Below the pieces are notes generated by a model. That model saw nothing but the letters and a program-made list of their open reading frames with translations, made no database searches and was not told the DNA's origin. A stretch of 22,657 nucleotides of DNA, taken from CAYMRL01 sp964473205. GTDB lineage: Bacteria; Deinococcota; Deinococci; Deinococcales; Trueperaceae. A program made the translations under genes and the position numbers. The stretch spans positions 1 to 22,657 of the forward strand of contig CAYYOK010000045.1 in NCBI GenBank assembly GCA_964473205.1, given 5' to 3'. The stretch's first letter is position 1. Each line of letters starts with the position of its first letter. Below, in pieces: positions 6,957 to 13,037 of the stretch.

Positions 6957-7838
6957 CGCGACCTCGAGCCGGACGGCCTTGCGCTGCTTGGCGAGGTTCA
7001 CGAGCACGATGCCGAGTATCGCGATGAGGCCGCCGCCCACGGTCAGCAGCGACGGCACCTCGCCGATCAGCAGCCAGGACGACGCGAGGGCGAACACCGG
7101 CACCATGTACAGGAACGCCGTCACGAGCGTCACGGGCGCTCGCGTCATGGCCATGGCGAACAGCGTGTAGGCCGCCGCAGACGGGAAGATCCCGTTGTAG
7201 ACCGTCGCCAGGAGCGAGCTGGTCGGGGCGCTGGCGACCGCCTGGAAGAGGCCCGGCAGGAACGCCAGCATCGGCAAGGTGCCGGCCCAGGTAGCGAAGG
7301 CCGCCACCTCGACGGGACGGTAGCGCTCCAGCATCCGCTTCTGCAGCACGGCGAAGAATGCCGTCGCGACGGCCGCGCCCAGGATCAGCAGGGCGTAGGC
7401 GTTGAAGCCGAGGTCTCCGTCGCCCAGGACTATGAGGCCGACGCCGGAGAACGAGATGGCCGAGCCGAGCCAGCCCAGCGGGGGGAGCTTGTCCGCCAGC
7501 ATGAACGAAGCGACGACGGCCGTCAGCACCGGCGCCGTGGCGATGATCAGGCTGGCCGCGCCGGCGCTGACGTGCAGCTCGCCGTAGTTGAGGGCGAGGT
7601 GGTAGAAGAACAGCCCCAGGGCGCCCAGCAGCAGGAACCGGCCGAGGTCCGCGCGCCGCGGCAGCTTCCGGCCGGGCAGGGCCGCGATCACCGCCGCGAA
7701 GACGGCCGAGGCCACCAGGTGGCGCAGCAGCGTCAGGTGCGGCGCCGAGAACCCCTCCAGACCCAGCTTGATCATCGGGAACGCCGAGCCCCAGATGGCA
7801 GCCAGCACCAGGAGCATCAGGAGCACCGAGATGGGCAT
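6939..7838 (-). CDS. EamA-family (DMT superfamily) transporter
   Basis: Predicted 299-aa inner-membrane protein with about ten hydrophobic helices in two EamA halves (about residues 5-135 and 145-285). The start, LAAIWGSAFPMIKLGL, is typical of the first EamA repeat, and the second half ends in GGGLIAILGIVLVNL, also family-like. Members export amino acids, nucleobases or other metabolites; the substrate cannot be predicted. The ATG at 7838 fits the usual position just before the first helix. No clear Shine-Dalgarno or TANNNT box precedes it. It lies 97 bases downstream of hslO on the same strand. That gap holds a short GAGCA/TGCTC hairpin without a T-tract and no supported gene. Confidence 0.9.
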   Translation of the reverse strand: MPISVLLMLLVLAAIWGSAFPMIKLGLEGFSAPHLTLLRHLVASAVFAAVIAALPGRKLPRRADLGRFLLLGALGLFFYHLALNYGELHVSAGAASLIIATAPVLTAVVASFMLADKLPPLGWLGSAISFSGVGLIVLGDGDLGFNAYALLILGAAVATAFFAVLQKRMLERYRPVEVAAFATWAGTLPMLAFLPGLFQAVASAPTSSLLATVYNGIFPSAAAYTLFAMAMTRAPVTLVTAFLYMVPVFALASSWLLIGEVPSLLTVGGGLIAILGIVLVNLAKQRKAVRLEVAGAKAR

Positions 7839-7935
7839 GTCAGGCCGCTTTCATATCACTAGACCGCCGTTCACGAGCGCCGGTTTTCGAGCACCGTATG
7901 CTCCGGGATCACCGTCATCTCGGGCCAGGGCCTCG

Positions 7936-8925
7936 TCAAGCCACGGTCACGGGCCGGCCGCACGAGCACAGCTCGCCCTCGCGCAAGACGGCCAACTGAC
8001 CCTCGCGGTGCCACAGGGTGCCGCAGTCCGGGCACCTGATCTCGGCGCCTGACAGGCTCTCCATCTGCTCGGCGCTCACCCAGCGCCGCTCGCCGCACCA
8101 GTGGCAGACGACCTCGGCGCCGCCGTCCTCCTCGGCCATCCTGCCTCGCTCCTCCGGCGTGAAGTAGGCGAGGGCCTCCAGGGCGCTGGCGTCGGAGCAA
8201 CGGCACTCGAAGCGCACGTCCAGCGGCGGGTCGGTCATCAGCTCGAAGCCCAGGCCCCAACACAGCTCGTCCGCCACCAGCTGGGTCAGCGGCGCCCTGA
8301 GCATCTGGTCGGTCAGACCGCCGAACGCCCTGACGTTGGCCTCGAGCAGCTGCAAGGCGGCGTCATCTGCGCCGGGCAGGGCCTGGAGGATCACGCCGCC
8401 AGCCGCGACGACGCGACGCTGGCCGTCGTACTGCACCCCCAGCAGCACGGCGGAGGGGATCTGCTCGGAGACGGCCAGGTAGCTGGCCACGTCCTCGGCC
8501 ACCTCGCCGGAGCTGAGCGGGATGCTGCTGGCGTACGGGTCGCCGTACGGGGCGTGCGAGCGGATGATCTGGATCTCGCCAGCGGTGCCGATGGCCCCGC
8601 CGACATCGAGCTTGCCGTCGGGCCGCAGCGGCAGGTCGGCGGTCGGCGTCTGCGCGTAGCCTCTCACGGCGCCGTCGAAGCCCGCCTCGGCCAACACCGC
8701 CCCGAGCGGACCTCCGCCCGTCAGCCTCACCGTCACCCTGTCCCGATGGCTCTTGAGCAGCACATGGGCGAGGAGCAGCGTCGCGGTGGCCGTCCGGCCG
8801 ATGGCTGCGCCGGCCGTGGGAGAGGCGCCCTGCCTCGCGACCATGTCGCCGACGAGCTGCGTGGTATCGGCAGCGACGACCCTGATGCCGCCGTCGGCGG
8901 CCATGCCCCGTATCAGGTACGACAT
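7936..8925 (-). CDS. hslO: Redox-regulated chaperone Hsp33 with extended cysteine-rich C-terminus
   Basis: Hsp33 is a cytoplasmic holdase activated when oxidation releases zinc from its C-terminal cysteine cluster. The N-terminal substrate-binding domain runs to about residue 230 (conserved VTVRLTGGGPLGAVLAE, AVSEQIPSAVLLGV, GGVILQALPGA). The expected four zinc ligands are present as CRC (Cys241, Cys243) and CHWC (Cys274, Cys277). At 329 aa the protein is longer than E. coli Hsp33 (292 aa). The extra tail carries a second pair, CPDC (298, 301) and CSC (320, 322), spaced like another zinc site. The start codon follows the coaD stop directly (TGAATG), so the two are almost certainly cotranscribed and translationally coupled. 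Confidence 0.93.
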   Translation of the reverse strand: MSYLIRGMAADGGIRVVAADTTQLVGDMVARQGASPTAGAAIGRTATATLLLAHVLLKSHRDRVTVRLTGGGPLGAVLAEAGFDGAVRGYAQTPTADLPLRPDGKLDVGGAIGTAGEIQIIRSHAPYGDPYASSIPLSSGEVAEDVASYLAVSEQIPSAVLLGVQYDGQRRVVAAGGVILQALPGADDAALQLLEANVRAFGGLTDQMLRAPLTQLVADELCWGLGFELMTDPPLDVRFECRCSDASALEALAYFTPEERGRMAEEDGGAEVVCHWCGERRWVSAEQMESLSGAEIRCPDCGTLWHREGQLAVLREGELCSCGRPVTVA

Positions 8926-9417
8926 TCAGCGCACCGCGGGGGCGAAGCGCTCGTGAAGCCGCCTCAGGGTGGCGCGAGGGACCAGCTTGGTGACGTCGGC
9001 GCCGTAGCGCGCGATCTCCTTCACCCGCGTGCTGGAGACGTAAGACCAGCGCGTCGCGGTCATGATGAAGGTCGTCTCGACCGCCGGGTTGAGCTGCCGG
9101 TTGAGGTGCGCCATCTGCAGCTCGTACTCGAAGTCCGAGATCGCCCTGAGTCCCTTGACGATGACGTTGGCGCCGATCTGGCGGCAGTAGTCGGCGAGCA
9201 GGCCGTCGAAGCTCTCGACGCTCACGCCCTTGATGCCGTCGACTACCTCGCGGATGATCTCGACGCGCTCCTCGGAGGTGAACAGCGAGTCGCTCTTGTG
9301 CGGGTTGTGAAGCACCGCCACCGTCAGGTCCTCGTAGATGCCGGCCGCCCGCCGGATGATGTCGACGTGTCCGTTGTGAAGAGGGTCGAAGCTGCCTGGG
9401 TAGACGGCGCGAGCCAT
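8926..9417 (-). CDS. coaD: Phosphopantetheine adenylyltransferase
   Basis: Transfers AMP from ATP to 4'-phosphopantetheine, giving dephospho-CoA, the penultimate step of coenzyme A synthesis, in the cytoplasm. The 163-aa length is typical. The nucleotidyltransferase start YPGSFDPLHNGH carries the HxGH-type motif at residues 14-17. GLRAISDFEYELQMA and SYVSSTRVKE are family signatures. The ATG at 9417 is chosen because the protein then begins MARAVYPGSFDP. TAAACT lies 7 bases before it, and longer in-frame starts would include that promoter. It is followed without a gap by hslO. It is divergent from the methyltransferase at 9506. Confidence 0.96.
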   Translation of the reverse strand: MARAVYPGSFDPLHNGHVDIIRRAAGIYEDLTVAVLHNPHKSDSLFTSEERVEIIREVVDGIKGVSVESFDGLLADYCRQIGANVIVKGLRAISDFEYELQMAHLNRQLNPAVETTFIMTATRWSYVSSTRVKEIARYGADVTKLVPRATLRRLHERFAPAVR

Positions 9418-9424
9418 GGTCGTC

Positions 9425-9430
9425 AGTTTA
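9425..9430 (-). promoter_or_regulatory. Leaderless-type -10 for coaD-hslO
   Basis: TAAACT on the minus strand ends 7 bases before the coaD ATG. No Shine-Dalgarno is present. It lies in the 88-base divergent region shared with the methyltransferase gene to the right. Confidence 0.5.
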
Positions 9431-9490
9431 CGCTCGCGGAGGGCCGCCGGCGTCATCCGCGCTGCCGTGCGCCCCAGGTCTGGTCAGGGC

Positions 9491-9496
9491 TAACAT
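9491..9496 (+). promoter_or_regulatory. Possible -10 for the plus-strand methyltransferase
   Basis: TAACAT ends 9 bases before the ATG at 9506, slightly farther than for the other leaderless-type starts. There is no ribosome binding site. Confidence 0.35.
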
Positions 9497-9505
9497 CGCG
9501 AGCTG

Positions 9506-10309
9506 ATGCAGGTCTGCAGCCAGTACGCCAGCCCCGACCGCCTCAAGGACCGCCTGGCGCTCCACGAGCGCTACGGCGCCGAAGAGGTGCCGTTCCACGC
9601 CTGGCTGTTCGGCCACGTGCAGGCGCCGGCGATCGCCAACGTGCTCGAGGTCGGCTGCGGCTCCGGGCACCTCTGGAGGATCAACGCCGGCAACGTTCCG
9701 ACCGGTTGGCGGCTCAAGCTCAGCGACGCCTCGGCCGGCATGCTGGCGGAGGCGCGCTCCACCCTGGCCCAGGCCGGCCTCGGGGCCACGTTCGAGCAGC
9801 TGTCGGTCGACGACCTGCGGTCCGAGGACTCCGCCTTCGACCTGGCGTTCGCGAACCACATGCTCTATCACGCGCCGAACGTCGACGCCGCCGTCGCGGA
9901 GCTGCGCCGCGTGCTGCGGCAGGGCGGGCGCCTCTACTGCGCCACCAACGGAGCCGGGCACATGCGGCAGGTGCAAGAGGAGCGGGCGAGGCTGGCCGCG
10001 GCCGTGCCGGAGCTCGGTCTGGAGCCGCTGGACATCTCGGGGTTCAGCCTGGAGACGGGCGGCGCGGTCCTCGCTCGCCACTTCGCGCAGGTGGAGGCGT
10101 TCGAGCGCCGCGACACGCTCCAGGTGACGGAAGTCGAGCCTTACGTGCGCTACGTGCTCTCGCTGGCGAGCCTGACGCTCGCCGAGGTGATCGCGGCCCG
10201 CACCGATGCGGCGGAGCGCTTCCGGGTCTGGCTCAGCGCGGTCGAGGAGCTTTTCGAGGCCGGTCCCGTCGCGATCGACCGGGTCACGGGCTTCTTCGAG
10301 GCGTCCTAG
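9506..10309 (+). CDS. Class I SAM-dependent methyltransferase
   Basis: Predicted 267-aa methyltransferase. Motif I is NVLEVGCGSGHLW (about residues 45-57), the ribose-binding acidic residue lies in LKLSDASAGML (about 70-80), and DLAFANHMLYHAPNVDAAVAEL is followed by the post-III LRQGGRLYCATNG. The N-terminal MQVCSQYASPDRLKDRLALHERYG is outside the core fold and may contact the substrate. The substrate is unknown and the neighbours give no clue. It is divergent from coaD. Its TAG stop falls within the tetranucleotide CTAG (10306-10309), which also gives the stop of the convergent meaB gene, so the two coding regions overlap by 4 bases. Confidence 0.87.
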   Translation: MQVCSQYASPDRLKDRLALHERYGAEEVPFHAWLFGHVQAPAIANVLEVGCGSGHLWRINAGNVPTGWRLKLSDASAGMLAEARSTLAQAGLGATFEQLSVDDLRSEDSAFDLAFANHMLYHAPNVDAAVAELRRVLRQGGRLYCATNGAGHMRQVQEERARLAAAVPELGLEPLDISGFSLETGGAVLARHFAQVEAFERRDTLQVTEVEPYVRYVLSLASLTLAEVIAARTDAAERFRVWLSAVEELFEAGPVAIDRVTGFFEAS

Positions 10310-11256
10310 CCGGCCGCCACCAGCTCTGCCGCGACCTGCTCGGGGCTGGCCGCTCCCGACAGCACGCGCGCGACGGCCTCGTCGCCGAGCCCGAGCAGGC
10401 CCTCGCGCAGCCGCGCCTCGAGCACCGCCATGATCTCGGCCCTGACCCGGCCGTGGCGTTTGGCTTCGAGCCTGCCGGCGGCCACCAGCCACTCCCTGTG
10501 CTTCGCGACCTTCTCGAGGAGGTCGGCCACGCCGCTGGCGCCGGTCGCCACGGTCTGGACTATCGGAGCGCGCCACGCTCCCTGCTCGGGGTGAGCGAGG
10601 TCCAGGGCGGACCTCACCTCCTGAGCCAGACGCTGCACTCCTGGCAGGTCGGCCTTGTTGAGGCAGATGACGTCGGCTATCTCCATGATCCCCGCCTTGA
10701 AGGCCTGCACGCCGTCGCCCGCTCCCGGCGTGAGGACCAGGACCGTGGTGTCGGCCGCGTCCACGACGTCGACCTCCGACTGCCCGACGCCGACGGTCTC
10801 GATGATGATCAGGTCGAAGCCGGCGGCGTCGAGCAGCGCCACGACCTTCAGCGTTCCGGCCGCCAGGCCGCCCAGGTGACCGCGGCTCGCCATCGAGCGG
10901 ACGAACACGCCGGGATCCTGATGCCAGCGCATCATGCGGATGCGATCGCCGAGTATCGAGCCGCCGCTGAACGGGCTGCTAGGGTCGACCGCGACGACGG
11001 CCACTCGCCAGCCTGCCGCGCGACCTTCGGCGATCAGCGCGTCGACGAGCGTGCTCTTGCCCGAGCCCGGCGAGCCGGTCACGCCCAGCACGCGCGCCTT
11101 GCCGCCATGGGGACGAGCGGCCCTGAGCAGACCGTCACCGAGCGCTCCCCCAGCGTCGACCGCGCTGATGGCACGCGCCAACGCACGCTCGTCGGCGCTC
11201 AGCAGTCCGGTGAGAAGGCGGTCGTGCTCGGAGCTCGACGCAGGGCGCCCGGTCAT
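10306..11256 (-). CDS. meaB: Methylmalonyl-CoA mutase-associated GTPase MeaB
   Basis: G3E-family P-loop GTPase (316 aa) that loads and protects the B12 cofactor of methylmalonyl-CoA mutase or a related acyl-CoA mutase. The Walker A motif is GSPGSGKST (61-69). VVAVDPSSPFSGGSILGDRIRM is the highly conserved MeaB/ArgK switch region, ETVGVGQSEVDV gives the Walker B side and CLNKADLPG the guanine specificity (NKAD). No mutase gene is present here, so its partner must be elsewhere. It lies 9 bases downstream of holA. Its ATG is preceded 6 bases upstream by TAGCCT, which includes the holA stop codon. It is either cotranscribed with holA or started there. Its tail overlaps the convergent methyltransferase gene. 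Confidence 0.95.
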   Translation of the reverse strand: MTGRPASSSEHDRLLTGLLSADERALARAISAVDAGGALGDGLLRAARPHGGKARVLGVTGSPGSGKSTLVDALIAEGRAAGWRVAVVAVDPSSPFSGGSILGDRIRMMRWHQDPGVFVRSMASRGHLGGLAAGTLKVVALLDAAGFDLIIIETVGVGQSEVDVVDAADTTVLVLTPGAGDGVQAFKAGIMEIADVICLNKADLPGVQRLAQEVRSALDLAHPEQGAWRAPIVQTVATGASGVADLLEKVAKHREWLVAAGRLEAKRHGRVRAEIMAVLEARLREGLLGLGDEAVARVLSGAASPEQVAAELVAAG

Positions 11257-11262
11257 CGACCG

Positions 11263-11268
11263 AGGCTA
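11263..11268 (-). promoter_or_regulatory. Possible leaderless-type -10 for meaB containing the holA stop codon
   Basis: TAGCCT on the minus strand begins with the holA TAG stop and ends 6 bases before the meaB ATG. No Shine-Dalgarno precedes meaB. It may be a coincidence of operon spacing. Confidence 0.3.
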
Positions 11269-12222
11269 ACCCGGCCGGCCGGCGGCGGCCCAGCGCCCGG
11301 CCAGCGAGATGACCACGCTGTCGAGCGCCAGCTGCGCGTCTCCCCCGCTCTTGGCCCTGAGGTCGGCTGCGAGCAGCTTCTCCAGCACGTCGACGAGCGC
11401 GTCCTCGTCCAGCCTCTCGGCCAGGCCCAGCGCCTTCTGGGCGGCGAACGGGCGGACCTTCAGCGCGCCGGCCGCCTGCTGCGCCGAGACCCGCTTGGGC
11501 GCGGCCTGCGCCTTCAGCGCCACCGCCTTGGCCACCAGCATGAACTGCCAGGTCAGGGCGCCGAACACGCGCTGCGGCGCCTCGCCCTCCTCGCCGAGCT
11601 GCGCGGCGATGGCGGCAGCGGCGGCGGGATCGCCCGCGGCGATCGCGTCGATCAGGTCGAAGGCGTCGCGCGCCGCGAAGCGGTTGACGATGCGCCGCAC
11701 CCGCTCCGCCGTCAGCCGCTCGCGCAGCAGCGCCAGCTTGCCGATCTCGGAGGCTATCTCTGCGGGCTGCTCACCGAAGATGTCGGCGAGCAGCTGCGGC
11801 ACGTCCCGCTCGAAGTCGAGCCCGGCCTCCTTGAGCTCGCCCGCCACCCAGCGGGGCAACGCCTCGTAGCGGGGAGTGGGGAGGTCGAGGTGCTCGCCGA
11901 TCGCGGCGAGCGACCTGCGGCGCGCGTCGGTCGCCTCCGGCTCGTAGACGACCATCAGCGTCTGAGTCCTGAGGCCCGACAGGACGGCGAGCAGCTCGCT
12001 GCGCGGCTTGGTGCCGGCCTGGCCCGGGAAGGCGTCGGTGAGGTCCAGCAGCAGCGCGATCTCGGCGAAGAGCCCACCCTGTCCGGCGGCTTGCGCTACC
12101 GACGCCGGGTCGAAGGGAGCGCTCAGCTCGACGAGGCCGGCGCCTCGGTAGCCGCGCGCCTCCAGGTAGCGCTTCGCGGCCCTGCGGGCCAGGAACGCGT
12201 CGCCTGTGAACGAGACGATCAC
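11266..12222 (-). CDS. holA: DNA polymerase III delta subunit (clamp loader)
   Basis: Delta opens the sliding clamp within the clamp-loader complex at the replication fork. The 318-aa protein begins MIVSFTGDAFLARRAAKRYLE, like other delta subunits. Its central part contains AEIASEIGKLALL and FDLIDAIAAGDPAAAAAIAAQL, typical of the HolA helical domain. The C-terminal third includes LTWQFMLVAKAVALKA and KALGLAERLDEDALVDVLEKLLAADL. The start is GTG at 12222, 24 bases after the kinase stop; the upstream purines (AAGAGAG) give only a weak ribosome site. Linkage to comEC is widespread (for example Bacillus comEC-yqeN), which strengthens the call. Here a kinase gene is inserted between them. Confidence 0.92.
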   Translation of the reverse strand: MIVSFTGDAFLARRAAKRYLEARGYRGAGLVELSAPFDPASVAQAAGQGGLFAEIALLLDLTDAFPGQAGTKPRSELLAVLSGLRTQTLMVVYEPEATDARRRSLAAIGEHLDLPTPRYEALPRWVAGELKEAGLDFERDVPQLLADIFGEQPAEIASEIGKLALLRERLTAERVRRIVNRFAARDAFDLIDAIAAGDPAAAAAIAAQLGEEGEAPQRVFGALTWQFMLVAKAVALKAQAAPKRVSAQQAAGALKVRPFAAQKALGLAERLDEDALVDVLEKLLAADLRAKSGGDAQLALDSVVISLAGRWAAAGRPG

Positions 12223-12246
12223 CTGATCTCGCCTAGCTCTCTTGGC

Positions 12247-12996
12247 TCAGGAGCCGCGGCTGATGGCGTGCAGGGCGGCCGCCATCTCGTCCGCCGTGAC
12301 GAAGCGCTGCTCTGGGTCACGCGCGAGCCCCCGGCGCACGAACTCCGCGTACGGCTCGGCGGCCTGCGGCAGCGGCTCGAGCGGAACCCTGTCGTCACCG
12401 GCCAGGTAGCGCACGACCTGCCCGCCGTACGGCGGAGCTCCGGTCAGCGCGTGATAGAAGACGGCGGCCGCGCCGTACAGGTCGGAGCGCTGGTCGGTGC
12501 GGACCCCTTGGAACTGCTCGGGCGCCATGTAGTTCGGGGTGCCCATCATCATGTCCTGGCTGGTTATCGCCGTCAGGCCGAGGTCCTTGGCGAAGCCGAA
12601 GTCGGTCAGCAGCGCGGCCTCGCCCTTGACCAGGATGTTGCCGGGCTTGACGTCGAGGTGGATGACGCCGTTGGCGTGAGAGTAGGCGAGCGCCGACAGC
12701 ACGTCGGCGAGGATCTTGGCGGCGCGGCGCGGCCGCAGCGGGCCCTGCTCCAGCGCCTCCTCGAGCGTGACGCCCGGGCAGTACGCGTAGATCAGCGAGC
12801 CGGCCTCGAGTGCGAGAAGCGGGACGATGTTGGCGTGACGCAGCTTGCTGACGACGGCGGCCTCGCGCTCGAGCCTCTGACTGTAGACGGGGTGATAGCC
12901 CCTGAGGCTCTTGACCACTACCAGCTCGTCACGCCAGCGCGCCAGCTCGACCCTGACCGGCCCCCGGTCCGACAGCACGCGCACGGTCATCAACAT
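12247..12996 (-). CDS. Soluble Hanks-type Ser/Thr protein kinase with degenerate glycine loop
   Basis: Predicted 249-aa kinase consisting of almost only the catalytic domain, with no membrane segment or sensor domain. It shows the ATP-binding Lys29 (VVVKSL), Glu45, catalytic loop HLDVKPGN (Asp115, Lys117, Asn120), DFG (132-134), APE (158-160) and the C-lobe RDPEQRF. The usual GxGxxGxV loop is replaced by VLSDRGPVRVELAR, with a single glycine. The ATG at 12996 is chosen because TAGATT lies 8 bases upstream. An upstream in-frame ATG at 13041 would place the promoter inside the gene. ATG 12990 is also possible. It sits between comEC (41 bases) and holA (24 bases), suggesting a role in competence or DNA metabolism. 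That role is inference. Confidence 0.88.
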   Translation of the reverse strand: MLMTVRVLSDRGPVRVELARWRDELVVVKSLRGYHPVYSQRLEREAAVVSKLRHANIVPLLALEAGSLIYAYCPGVTLEEALEQGPLRPRRAAKILADVLSALAYSHANGVIHLDVKPGNILVKGEAALLTDFGFAKDLGLTAITSQDMMMGTPNYMAPEQFQGVRTDQRSDLYGAAAVFYHALTGAPPYGGQVVRYLAGDDRVPLEPLPQAAEPYAEFVRRGLARDPEQRFVTADEMAAALHAISRGS

Positions 12997-13004
12997 CTGT
13001 GAAC

Positions 13005-13027
13005 AATCTATCACGTGCAAGTCACGT
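13005..13027 (-). promoter_or_regulatory. Kinase promoter with tandem ACGTGA boxes
   Basis: On the minus strand TAGATT (13010-13005) ends 8 bases before the kinase ATG. Directly upstream ACGTGA (13016-13011) is repeated at 13027-13022, exactly 11 bases apart, about one helical turn. The boxes cover the spacer, and no -35 match is visible. The 41-base gap is distinctly more AT-rich than the flanking genes. Confidence 0.45.
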
Positions 13028-13037
13028 CCTGAACGCT

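Noticed and set aside
7871..7918. A 15-codon minus-strand ORF between hslO and the EamA gene, possible leader peptide
   Set aside because: No ribosome site, no regulatory-residue run and no terminator/antiterminator structure; expected by chance.
8101..13002. A 4.9-kb open frame on the plus strand, antisense to hslO, coaD, meaB, holA and the kinase
   Set aside because: Translation is low-complexity Arg/Gly/Ala/His-rich with no domain, and it crosses several well-identified genes and a promoter region. It is an artefact of high third-position G+C.
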